DNA from: Bacillota bacterium
GTDB taxonomy: Bacteria; Bacillota_I; Bacilli_A; RF39; UBA660
DNA length: 64,000 bases
Direction: 5' to 3'
Assembly (NCBI GenBank): GCA_015059435.1
Contig: SVAJ01000001.1
Coordinates: 701,213 to 765,212, forward strand
Shown piece by piece: positions 23,288 through 30,758 of this stretch. Every line of letters starts with the position of its first letter. The first letter of the stretch is position 1. The position numbers were made by a program, and so were the translations under genes. Below the pieces are notes generated by a model. It had not been told where the DNA came from and ran no database searches. It saw nothing but the letters and a program-made list of their open reading frames with translations.

Positions 23288-24589
23288 ATGGAGAAAATTT
23301 ATATTGATAATAATTCAAATAAGCAATCAAGTCTTATGAAAATTATGAATTATAATATCTCTGGATTTGTATCAACATTTGTTTTATTAGTGGCTTTTGC
23401 ATTATTCTTTGTTGGAGGATTTGGTCATAATAGTTATGCGCTTACTGAAGAAGATATTGGTGATACATTTGAAACATCCAGTGAAAAATATGCTAGAATT
23501 TCTGGTAATGTAAGTGGTGCAATCTCAGCAGGTATAGATGGTGATGAAACTGTTTATCATGGTGTGCCATATATAATTGATAAAACTAGAGATTATCAAT
23601 ACTTTTGCTTGGATCGAAAAGGAAAGGTTCGTACGAATGGTGAGTCATATGGTAATGGTTATCGTATAGATGATACTGGATTGTTATATCTTTTATATCT
23701 TAATGAATTTCTTGTAAGTTTTTCTCCAAGTGATAATAGTGATATAAATATTACGGATACAACTTTTTATGGTAGTGCTAGTAATGATTTAGAAAGAGCT
23801 TATGTGAGGACATGGCTTATTCAAAATGCAATTTGGATTTATTTGGATGAAGCTAATATGACTGATATTATATCTGCACTTAGTTCAGATACTTCTCTTA
23901 CTATTACTAAAGGTGAAGAGGTTCTTACTATTAATCAAGGAACTAATAAATTTTCTGATGTGATTCTTGCTCTTGTTACGGAAGCAAAGGAAAAGAAAAA
24001 TCTTACAATTTTGACACCTAAAATAACGGCATCATTAAAAAGTAAAAATATGACTATTACTAGTGATAATAAATACTATGTTTCTGATGTTATAACATTG
24101 GGTGGTAATGATTTATTTGATGATTTAGGTTTCTTCTATTTTAAATTAGATGGTGCTCCAGATGGTACAGAAATTCATGATTTAGATGGTAATGATATTG
24201 GTTTAGTTCAAGATAATAGTACTATGAAAGTTGGTACTTCTTCTAAGAAAGTTCGCATTTATATTCCAGTTGATAAAGTAAAAGAAGTAAATAAAAAATT
24301 TAAGTTATCAGTTAATTCAGATTATACTGATTTACGTGCATTTGGTTATCTTCCTGATGGTTATGATCCAGCTGCTGATGTTACTACTCAATCACAAAGA
24401 GTTGTTAAGTCATTAATTAATGTAGAAACTTTAAATACTAAGGTAGATATTACTGTTAATTATACGCCTGATGTTCCAAATACAGGTATGAATACTACTC
24501 AATCAGTTTACTTTATTGGTCTTGTAATGTTACTTTGCGGAATGGGTATAATTTATGCGAATGCTAAACCGACAAAATCACAACAATAA
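23288..24589 (+). CDS. Sortase-anchored thioester-domain surface protein (paralogue)
   Basis: 433 residues, same plan as the gene before it. It shares the start MEKIY, an NKQSS stretch, a hydrophobic export segment (about 26-46), Cys in YQYFCLDRK, Gln in TWLIQNAIWIYL, and a second domain with DNKYYVSDVITL and LDGAPDGT. The end has VPNTG, then GMNTTQSVYFIGLV-type hydrophobic sequence almost identical to the paralogue, and KPTKSQQ. Both thioester residues are present. The ATG at 23288 is chosen over 23285 for spacing to AGGGTGAT. The sortase gene begins inside its 3' end, so the two are probably co-expressed. Confidence 0.8.
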   Translation: MEKIYIDNNSNKQSSLMKIMNYNISGFVSTFVLLVAFALFFVGGFGHNSYALTEEDIGDTFETSSEKYARISGNVSGAISAGIDGDETVYHGVPYIIDKTRDYQYFCLDRKGKVRTNGESYGNGYRIDDTGLLYLLYLNEFLVSFSPSDNSDINITDTTFYGSASNDLERAYVRTWLIQNAIWIYLDEANMTDIISALSSDTSLTITKGEEVLTINQGTNKFSDVILALVTEAKEKKNLTILTPKITASLKSKNMTITSDNKYYVSDVITLGGNDLFDDLGFFYFKLDGAPDGTEIHDLDGNDIGLVQDNSTMKVGTSSKKVRIYIPVDKVKEVNKKFKLSVNSDYTDLRAFGYLPDGYDPAADVTTQSQRVVKSLINVETLNTKVDITVNYTPDVPNTGMNTTQSVYFIGLVMLLCGMGIIYANAKPTKSQQ

Positions 24590-25232
24590 AAAAGGAAAAA
24601 AGAGTCAGTTATTGCTTTTTGGCTCTTTCCTTATATTCATTGGAATAATAGTTCTTTCTTATAATCATTTGTTGGCTCTAAGAAATCAAATATTTTCTGA
24701 TATGCTTATTCAAATGTATAATGATAGTACTAATAATATTAATTCTTCTAATAATGAAGAAAAAGGTAATAATATTTCAAATCAAAAAAATACAAATGAC
24801 AAGACTGTTTATGAAGAAAAAAATATTGATTATGGTAGATATTTAGGAGTTTTATCAATTCCTAAAATAGGACTTAAGAGGGGTTTTTATAATTTAGATT
24901 CAAAATATAATAGTATAGAGTATAATGTTACCTTAGTAAAAGGTTCTATGATGCCGGATGTTGATCATGGTAATTTAATTTTAATGGCGCATTCTGGAGA
25001 TGCTTATATTTCATATTTTGCTTATTTATATAGACTTGATATAGGTGATGTAGCAACAGTAACTTATAATGGTCATGATTATAGATATAGTTTAGTTAAT
25101 AAATATAATGTAGAAAAAAAGGGTAAGGTAAGAATTAATAGAAATCATGATAAGACAACGTTAACTCTTATTACTTGTACTAAAGATGATGATTATCATC
25201 AGACAGTTTATATTTTTGAATTAAATAGTTAG
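24555..25232 (+). CDS. Sortase
   Basis: 225 residues: a basic start, a membrane helix (about 20-38), an Asn-rich linker, and a sortase barrel with the catalytic His in LILMAHSGD and the catalytic Cys in TLTLITC near the C-terminus. It should cleave after Thr in the TPDTG/VPNTG motifs of the adjacent proteins and attach them to peptidoglycan. The Arg usually found about ten residues after the Cys is not evident; the stretch reads TKDDDYHQTVYIFEL. It overlaps the upstream gene by 35 bases. The start is uncertain: the ATGs at 24555 and 24561 lack a clear ribosome site, while an AAAGGAAA follows the upstream stop. Confidence 0.82.
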   Translation: MRMLNRQNHNNKKGKKSQLLLFGSFLIFIGIIVLSYNHLLALRNQIFSDMLIQMYNDSTNNINSSNNEEKGNNISNQKNTNDKTVYEEKNIDYGRYLGVLSIPKIGLKRGFYNLDSKYNSIEYNVTLVKGSMMPDVDHGNLILMAHSGDAYISYFAYLYRLDIGDVATVTYNGHDYRYSLVNKYNVEKKGKVRINRNHDKTTLTLITCTKDDDYHQTVYIFELNS

Positions 25233-25247
25233 TGTGGAGGTGATAGT

Positions 25248-25835
25248 ATGAATATGTCTTTTATAGAAAAGCTTGTTACAATATTTAAATATATTGGATC
25301 ATCTTTTTTATCAATCGAATTATTTGTACTTAGCCTTCTTTTATTTTTATTATTGATTGCCAATATTAAATACAAGAATAAGTATGCTAATTATATAATT
25401 GTAATAGTATATTTGGTGTTTTTAGTAGCTCTTTTAGTAGCTGCTCCTTCATATATAGGATATTCTTTTGATAGTTTTATAAAGAAAGTTATGAACTATA
25501 TTTATTTTCCATCTACTATTGTGTATTTCTTTATTATGATATTTTCTATATTAGTTATTATATATTCTATGTTTAGTAAGAGTATATCTGTATTTAAGAA
25601 GGTTTTTAATTATGCAGTGTTTAATTTTATGTTTTTCTTCTTTTTAGCTTTTATATCTATATGTACTTATAATCAATTGGATTTAAGTAATTTAGTTGAA
25701 TTTTATAAAAATGATACTATTTTAGCAATTGTTCAAATAAGTAATTTATTATTATTTGGATGGTGTTTATTTACTTTCTTTTATAGATTATATTTGTTTT
25801 TTAAGAAAACTTTTGATAATAAAATCGAGAATTAA
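25248..25835 (+). CDS. Polytopic membrane protein downstream of sortase
   Basis: 195 residues with about five strongly hydrophobic segments and a short basic C-terminus. No family was recognised. It starts 15 bases after the sortase stop with GTGGAGGTGAT before the ATG, so it belongs to the surface-protein unit. A role in export or assembly of the anchored adhesins is possible from position only. Confidence 0.7.
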   Translation: MNMSFIEKLVTIFKYIGSSFLSIELFVLSLLLFLLLIANIKYKNKYANYIIVIVYLVFLVALLVAAPSYIGYSFDSFIKKVMNYIYFPSTIVYFFIMIFSILVIIYSMFSKSISVFKKVFNYAVFNFMFFFFLAFISICTYNQLDLSNLVEFYKNDTILAIVQISNLLLFGWCLFTFFYRLYLFFKKTFDNKIEN

Positions 25836-25851
25836 TTATTCTCGATTTTTT
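25821..25851. terminator. bidirectional terminator, sortase unit and vanY-like gene
   Basis: AATCGAGAAT / ATTCTCGATT with a 5-base loop, flanked by A and T tracts. Both stop codons lie in or beside the hairpin. Confidence 0.85.
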
Positions 25852-26707
25852 GTATATAATATTCTTCTAAGCATAGATTGTTTTTGTGTATGTATTTAGC
25901 TATTTCTTTTCCTACGTATCTATAATGCCATGATTCATATTGATATCCAGTTTGTTTTGTTTTGTCTTTTGGAAATCTTAGTATGAATCCATATTTATAT
26001 GCATTATCTTGCATCCAAGTGAATTCTTCTGTTTCTTCAAAGTTATTAAAGTCAATTTTTCCATTATATATATCAGTGGCAAGTCCAGTTTGATGTTCTG
26101 AGAAACCTGGTCTAGCAGAATATGTATCGGCAGCTTCTTGTCCATCATTTTCTTTATATCTATTGTATAAATTTACTTGATATTTATAACTTCTATAGCT
26201 AGACATAGCTATTATTTTATAACCATCTTTTTCTGCAGCTTTAGCCATTTCTTCAAAAGCATCTTTGGCATAATTAACTAGTTGCATTCCTTCTTTAGCG
26301 TATTTTGTATTTATTTTTTCTAGATTCTCTGGAATATAGTTTTCTGTTAAATAATTATATTTATTTACTAAAATAGTTGGTTTATTTAAATTTATACTTT
26401 CTTTAGTATGAGTATAGTATTCATAATCTAATCCAATATTTACATCTATTATTATTTGTTTATTAGATAGTTTTGGATTATCTTTTTTATATTTAATATA
26501 TCTATCTAAATTATTGTAGTTAAAGTATGAAAGTTTCTTTTCAATATGATTTAGTTTTTCTAATTTTAATTCTGTTTTTGTTTTAGTATTTTTTTTGTTG
26601 CCTTTTTTATTTATAGTTAATCCTATACTACTAGATATTAGAATTAATATTATTATTAATATGAGTATGGGAGTTTTTTTTAATCTTCTTTTTTTTACTT
26701 TTTTCAT
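25832..26707 (-). CDS. VanY-type D-alanyl-D-alanine carboxypeptidase (M15B)
   Basis: 291 residues with an N-terminal membrane anchor (about 12-30) and a zinc carboxypeptidase domain (about 140-285). Zinc and catalytic motifs are present: SYRSYKYQ, SEHQTGLATDIY (His and Asp ligands) and ESWHYRYVG (catalytic Glu and third His). It trims the terminal D-Ala of peptidoglycan stems outside the membrane. It lies divergently from dacA, so two D,D-carboxypeptidases of different classes are neighbours. There is no vancomycin resistance context (no vanHAX), so it is probably a housekeeping enzyme. Confidence 0.92.
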   Translation of the reverse strand: MKKVKKRRLKKTPILILIIILILISSSIGLTINKKGNKKNTKTKTELKLEKLNHIEKKLSYFNYNNLDRYIKYKKDNPKLSNKQIIIDVNIGLDYEYYTHTKESINLNKPTILVNKYNYLTENYIPENLEKINTKYAKEGMQLVNYAKDAFEEMAKAAEKDGYKIIAMSSYRSYKYQVNLYNRYKENDGQEAADTYSARPGFSEHQTGLATDIYNGKIDFNNFEETEEFTWMQDNAYKYGFILRFPKDKTKQTGYQYESWHYRYVGKEIAKYIHKNNLCLEEYYIQKIENN

Positions 26708-26793
26708 ATTATCACCTAATTCTATAATAGCATTAAATTTTTAATTTATGTATATTTTTTCATAATATGACATAAAAAATAGTGGAGGTATAC

Positions 26794-27987
26794 ATGAAGA
26801 AATTTATAATAGTTTGTTTTGTTTTATTAGGAAGTTTTATTCCTTTTAGTGTATTGGCTTTAGATAATAGTGATAATAAAAAGAATGAAAATGTCGAAGA
26901 TAATACACGATTAATTTCTAATGCAGTTAGTGGAATACTCATTGAGGCAAATAGTGGAAAAATATTATTTGAAAAAGAGAAAGATAAACAAGTTCCAATA
27001 GCTTCTATGACTAAGATGGTTGCTCAAATAATCATTTTAGAAAATATAGAGAGTGGTAATATAAAGTGGACCGATACAGTTACTGTTAGTAAAAATGCAG
27101 CTGATATGGGAGGAAGTCAAATATATATTAGTGAAGGAGAAAAAATAAGTATTAGAGATTTAATGAAAGGTATTTCTATGGCTAGTGGTAATGATGCAAC
27201 TGTTCAAATGGCTGAAGTTATTGCTGGGAGTGAAGTAAATTTTGTAAAACTTATGAATAAAAAAGTTAAAGATCTAGGACTTAAAAATACTTATTTTAAA
27301 AATTGTACGGGATTAGATGAAGATGGACATTATTCTACTGCTTATGATATGGCAATGATTGCTAGAGAATTAGTTGTTAATCATCCTGATATATTAAAGT
27401 TTTCATCTATTTATGAAGATTATTTACGAGAAGATACAAAGAATAAATTTTGGTTAGTTAATACTAATAAATTAGTTCGTTATTATGAAGGAGCAGATGG
27501 ATTAAAAACTGGTCATACGGATAATGCTAAATATTGTTTAGCTGCTACTGCTAAGAGAAAAAAATTACGTTTAATAGCTATTGTTTTAGGAGAAGAAAAT
27601 GGTAAGATTAGAAACAATGAAACTATGGCATTATTAGATTATGGTTTTAATAGTGTTAAATATAATTTATTAAAGGAAAAGGGGACTATAATAAAACAAA
27701 TTCATTTAGATAAATCAGATTCTAATTATGTTGATATTATCTTAAATAATGATTTAGGAGTTATTGAAGATAATAAATTAAGGAAACACAATTATAAATA
27801 TAAAGTTATAGTTAAAGATATTAAATTACCTGTAAAGAAGAATAGTGTTGTAGGAGAAATAAAGGTTTTTGAAAATGGTGAGGTTGTTAGTAGGGGAGAT
27901 TTAATTATTAGTAAAAATATTAATAATATTGGTTATTTAAGACTGTTACTTGACAGTATTAGAAATATAATTACAGGTATTTATTAG
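26794..27987 (+). CDS. dacA: Serine-type D-alanyl-D-alanine carboxypeptidase (PBP5-like)
   Basis: 397 residues. It has a signal peptide ending near SVLA (about 22), the SxxK motif SMTK (S71, K74), SGN at 131-133 and KTG in GLKTGHT, then a PBP5_C-type beta domain and a hydrophobic C-terminal end that may bind the membrane. It removes the terminal D-Ala of pentapeptides. The ATG at 26794 follows GTGGAGG; the in-frame GTG at 26782 is part of the ribosome site. Confidence 0.94.
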   Translation: MKKFIIVCFVLLGSFIPFSVLALDNSDNKKNENVEDNTRLISNAVSGILIEANSGKILFEKEKDKQVPIASMTKMVAQIIILENIESGNIKWTDTVTVSKNAADMGGSQIYISEGEKISIRDLMKGISMASGNDATVQMAEVIAGSEVNFVKLMNKKVKDLGLKNTYFKNCTGLDEDGHYSTAYDMAMIARELVVNHPDILKFSSIYEDYLREDTKNKFWLVNTNKLVRYYEGADGLKTGHTDNAKYCLAATAKRKKLRLIAIVLGEENGKIRNNETMALLDYGFNSVKYNLLKEKGTIIKQIHLDKSDSNYVDIILNNDLGVIEDNKLRKHNYKYKVIVKDIKLPVKKNSVVGEIKVFENGEVVSRGDLIISKNINNIGYLRLLLDSIRNIITGIY

Positions 27988-28024
27988 AAAATAAAATAAA
28001 GTATTTTATTTTAGTTTGTTCTAG

Positions 28025-28033
28025 TGTTATAAT
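28025..28033 (+). promoter_or_regulatory. extended -10 promoter of the SGNH hydrolase gene
   Basis: TGTTATAAT, 24 bases before the ATG at 28057. The -35 is weak. Confidence 0.5.
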
Positions 28034-28056
28034 GAACTAGGAAAGTGAGAATTAAT

Positions 28057-28998
28057 ATGGCAAAGAGTAAGAATAAAAAGAAAAATAATAATAATAATAA
28101 TAATAAACCACGTAGAACAAATAATATAAATAAGGTATTGGAAGAAAAAATAGAAATATTAGATGAAGATGATAAAATATTTGAGACTAGACAACAAGAG
28201 TTTGATTTTGGTGATTTAGATTTAACATCTACATTAGATACTAGTTTTACAAGTAAAAAAGGTTCTAATGAAATTAAGGATGAGAGTGAAAAGAAATTTG
28301 ATTATGTAGAAGAGAGTATTGTAATTAATAAGAGTAATATGGGTACTGTTTGGATTTTAGGAGTTATAATCTTATTACTTATTTCTTTTATAACTTTTCA
28401 TTTTATAACTTTTAATCATCATAAAGTTAAAGTTGTTACTAAGATAAAAGAAAAAGTTGTTGTGGATAAAAATTATTTATTCTTAGGTGATTCTATTACT
28501 GATTATTATGATCTTGATAAATATTATGAAGATTTACCTGTAGTAAATAGTGGTATTAGTGGTAATGTTACTAATGATATTTTAGATAATATGAAGGGTA
28601 GAGTTTATAAATATAATCCTTCTAAAGTATTTTTATTAATAGGTACTAATGATTTACAAAAGGGTAAAGATAAAGAAGAAATAGTTAGTAATATTAGAAA
28701 AATAATAGAAAATATTAAGGAAAATAGATCTTATGCTGAAGTATATTTGGAATCTATATATCCTGTTGATGAAGAAGGAATATCTTCTGGTAAGAGAAAA
28801 AATAAAGATATTAGGGAGATTAATAAAGAGCTAAAAGAGTATTGTTCTGATAATAATATTAAGTTTATCGATATGTATAAAGAATTAGTTTCTGACGAAG
28901 AAGATAATCTTAATAGAGACTATACTGAGGATGGGCTTCATTTAAATGATGCTGGTTATGAAATTGTTACTGGTGTAATAAAAAAATATTTAGATTAG
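28057..28998 (+). CDS. Membrane-anchored SGNH/GDSL hydrolase
   Basis: 313 residues. A Lys/Asn-rich cytoplasmic start (with a run of Asn) and acidic linker lead to one transmembrane helix (about 105-125), then an extracellular SGNH domain: block I FLGDSITDYYDLD, block II NSGISGN, block III GTNDL, block V DGLHLNDAGY. This family includes esterases and deacetylases acting on cell-wall polysaccharides or lipids. The start at 28057 follows AGGAAAGTGAG; the GTG at 28045 is within that site. The substrate is unknown. Confidence 0.88.
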   Translation: MAKSKNKKKNNNNNNNKPRRTNNINKVLEEKIEILDEDDKIFETRQQEFDFGDLDLTSTLDTSFTSKKGSNEIKDESEKKFDYVEESIVINKSNMGTVWILGVIILLLISFITFHFITFNHHKVKVVTKIKEKVVVDKNYLFLGDSITDYYDLDKYYEDLPVVNSGISGNVTNDILDNMKGRVYKYNPSKVFLLIGTNDLQKGKDKEEIVSNIRKIIENIKENRSYAEVYLESIYPVDEEGISSGKRKNKDIREINKELKEYCSDNNIKFIDMYKELVSDEEDNLNRDYTEDGLHLNDAGYEIVTGVIKKYLD

Positions 28999-29056
28999 TC
29001 ATTTTATTGTAGGTAAGTACATATATATTAATCATAGAAAGGAATGAATAATACAT

Positions 29057-29317
29057 ATGGAAATACTTAAAGTAAGTAGTAAATCTAATCCAAATAGCGT
29101 AGCTGGAGCACTAGCTAATGTATTTAGAGAAAAAGGATCTGTCGAAATACAAGCCGTTGGTGCTGGGGCTTTAAATCAAGCTATTAAGGCTGTTGCTATA
29201 GCTAGGGGATTTGTTGCTCCTAGTGGAAAAAATTTGGTTTGTATTCCAGCTTTTCAAGATATTGCAATTGAAGGGGAAGAAAGAACTGCTATCAAGTTAA
29301 TAATAGAGGCTAAATAG
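29057..29317 (+). CDS. spoVS: Stage V sporulation protein S
   Basis: 86 residues, an almost complete match to the SpoVS family: MEILKVSSKSNPNSVAGALA, then VEIQAVGAGALNQAIKAVAIARG and AFQDIAIEGEERTAIKLI in pieces. SpoVS is a small Alba-like protein needed for spore coat and engulfment stages in B. subtilis, though homologues occur outside spore formers. In B. subtilis it lies near the miaB-ricA-cotE group and rny, all of which occur in this window but dispersed. GAAAGGA precedes the ATG at a rather long distance. Confidence 0.95.
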   Translation: MEILKVSSKSNPNSVAGALANVFREKGSVEIQAVGAGALNQAIKAVAIARGFVAPSGKNLVCIPAFQDIAIEGEERTAIKLIIEAK

Positions 29318-29328
29318 CTTCTTTTTCT
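29305..29328 (+). terminator. terminator of spoVS
   Basis: GAGGCT / AGCTTC stem (one G-U pair) with loop AAAT, overlapping the stop, then a T-rich tract. Confidence 0.55.
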
Positions 29329-29388
29329 TTTATATTTTTTAATTTTTATGGTATATTATATATAGGTAGAATAGTTAGGAGAGTATGT

Positions 29389-30228
29389 ATGGCTTTTTTT
29401 AATAATGATAATAATAAAAATAAAAAGTTTATTACTTCTAAAGAATATAGATTATGTTCTAAGTGTGGAGCATCTATGGAGGCTAATAAACGTTATTGTA
29501 TAAAGTGTGGTGCACTAAATTATGAGCATCCAGATAATCAGTATATGAAAAAATATGTTTCTAAGAATGAAGTAAATAAAATAAATAGAGATTATTATAA
29601 TAATATACAAGAAGATTTTAGTGCTTATAGTTCAGATGATGTTTATGTAGGTGGTCAGAAATTAAAAGAAGTTAAAGTAGAAGATAAAAATGAAGATGAA
29701 GTTGTTAAAAATATTAATTATACTAAGGGATTTGGTTATTTAATTTTATTTCATTTAGTTTTGTTTGGTGTAGTTTATTATTTTGTTAAGATGAATCTTA
29801 ATACTTCTTTATTTATATCAATTTTTTGTTTTATTTCTATGGCTTATTTTGTTGCTACATGTAATTTATATAGAAAAGCTAATTATTCTGGTTTTACTCC
29901 TTTTATACCAATATATAATTATTTAGTATATTTAGATATAGTACTAGAGAGTAACTTCTATTGGTTTCTTATTTTGATTCCAGGTGTTAATGTTGTTTTT
30001 TTAATTTATTTATTATATAAAACAGGTGAATGTTTTGGAATTAATGGTTTCTTAACTATTATAGGATGGCCAGTAATTTTATTATATATTGGATATAGTA
30101 ATAATGTTGGTTTTTATGGTAGAGCAAATAGTAAACCAGCTAATAATAAGATTGTTACTATTATTGGTGCTTCTATTTTTGTATTTATAATTATTGTTTT
30201 ATTAGGTTGTAAGTTATTATGTTCTTGA
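29389..30228 (+). CDS. Zinc-ribbon membrane protein (DUF5684-like)
   Basis: 279 residues. The N-terminus carries a double-CxxC zinc ribbon: CSKC, 12 residues, then CIKC (about 22-40). An acidic linker is followed by about five membrane helices (from about 113). The helical part contains GFTPFIPIYNYLVYLDI and FGINGFLTIIGW-like sequence, as in DUF5684/signal-peptidase-associated membrane proteins. The function is unknown. The serS T-box promoter begins within its last codons. Confidence 0.75.
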   Translation: MAFFNNDNNKNKKFITSKEYRLCSKCGASMEANKRYCIKCGALNYEHPDNQYMKKYVSKNEVNKINRDYYNNIQEDFSAYSSDDVYVGGQKLKEVKVEDKNEDEVVKNINYTKGFGYLILFHLVLFGVVYYFVKMNLNTSLFISIFCFISMAYFVATCNLYRKANYSGFTPFIPIYNYLVYLDIVLESNFYWFLILIPGVNVVFLIYLLYKTGECFGINGFLTIIGWPVILLYIGYSNNVGFYGRANSKPANNKIVTIIGASIFVFIIIVLLGCKLLCS

Positions 30229-30253
30229 TAAAATTTATATATTTGTGTATAAT
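30225..30253 (+). promoter_or_regulatory. promoter of the T-box transcript
   Basis: -35 TTGATA (30225-30230), 17-base spacer, -10 TATAAT (30248-30253). The -35 lies in the 3' end of the preceding gene. Confidence 0.75.
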
Positions 30254-30257
30254 ATAT

Positions 30258-30450
30258 CTGAAGTCGATAATTAGAACTAATAATAAGACTATTTAATCTT
30301 AGAGAATTCGTGGTTGGTGTAAACGATATTAAATACTTATTTATCTACTCTATAGACGAGTTTAATATACTCCGGTAATACCGTTATAATTAATTAAGTT
30401 AAATAAAGGATGGTACCGTGCATATGCACTCCTTGTACTGTTCTTTTTTT
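30258..30450 (+). promoter_or_regulatory. T-box riboswitch (serine)
   Basis: tRNA-sensing leader of DUF1653-serS. Stem I carries AGAGAATTCGTGGTTGGTG, stem III CGGTAATACCG, and the T-box core is TGGTACCGTG (30411-30420). The terminator form pairs GGATGGTAC (30408-30416) with GTACTGTTC (30435-30443), followed by T7. Uncharged tRNA would bind the T-box and favour the antiterminator. A likely specifier is TCT (Ser) at 30349-30351; this codon position is my manual reading and is tentative, but the downstream serS supports serine. Confidence 0.92.
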
Positions 30451-30466
30451 GTTTTTAGGAGGAGTT

Positions 30467-30757
30467 ATGAGAGAGTTTAAAAAAGGAGATATAGTTAAAC
30501 ATTTTAAAAGAGAAACTATGTCTGATGAACAATTGAGTAAAGATTCAAACTTATATTTATATGAGATAATTGGTATTTCTAGACATACTGAGAATCAGGA
30601 AGAATTAATGATTTATAAGCCATTATATGATACTGAGTGTGTTAGAGGAGTAGATTATGTTGCTAGACCATTAGATATGTTTGTCTCGGAGGTTGATCAT
30701 GAGAAGTATCCAGAAATAAAACAAAAATATAGATTTGAGAAAGTAGAGGAAGAATAA
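30467..30757 (+). CDS. DUF1653 protein in the serS operon
   Basis: 96 residues of the DUF1653 family: [12 protein letters not shown] near the start, [14 protein letters not shown], a YKPLYD segment and the RPLDMF block. The fold is a small beta barrel and the function is unknown. The ATG at 30467 follows TTAGGAGGAG, after the T-box terminator; an upstream in-frame ATG at 30410 lies inside the T-box and is not a real start. It ends one base before serS, so it is controlled by serine-tRNA charging. Confidence 0.88.
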   Translation: MREFKKGDIVKHFKRETMSDEQLSKDSNLYLYEIIGISRHTENQEELMIYKPLYDTECVRGVDYVARPLDMFVSEVDHEKYPEIKQKYRFEKVEEE

Positions 30758-30758
30758 T

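Noticed and set aside
26760..26942. Minus-strand frame overlapping the start of dacA
   Set aside because: It is antisense to the DacA signal peptide and lacks a ribosome site.
28084..28104. AAT-rich tract near the start of the SGNH hydrolase gene as a functional repeat
   Set aside because: It is a run of Asn codons in a disordered Lys/Asn start, ordinary in this AT-rich genome. Slippage is possible but there is no further sign of phase variation.
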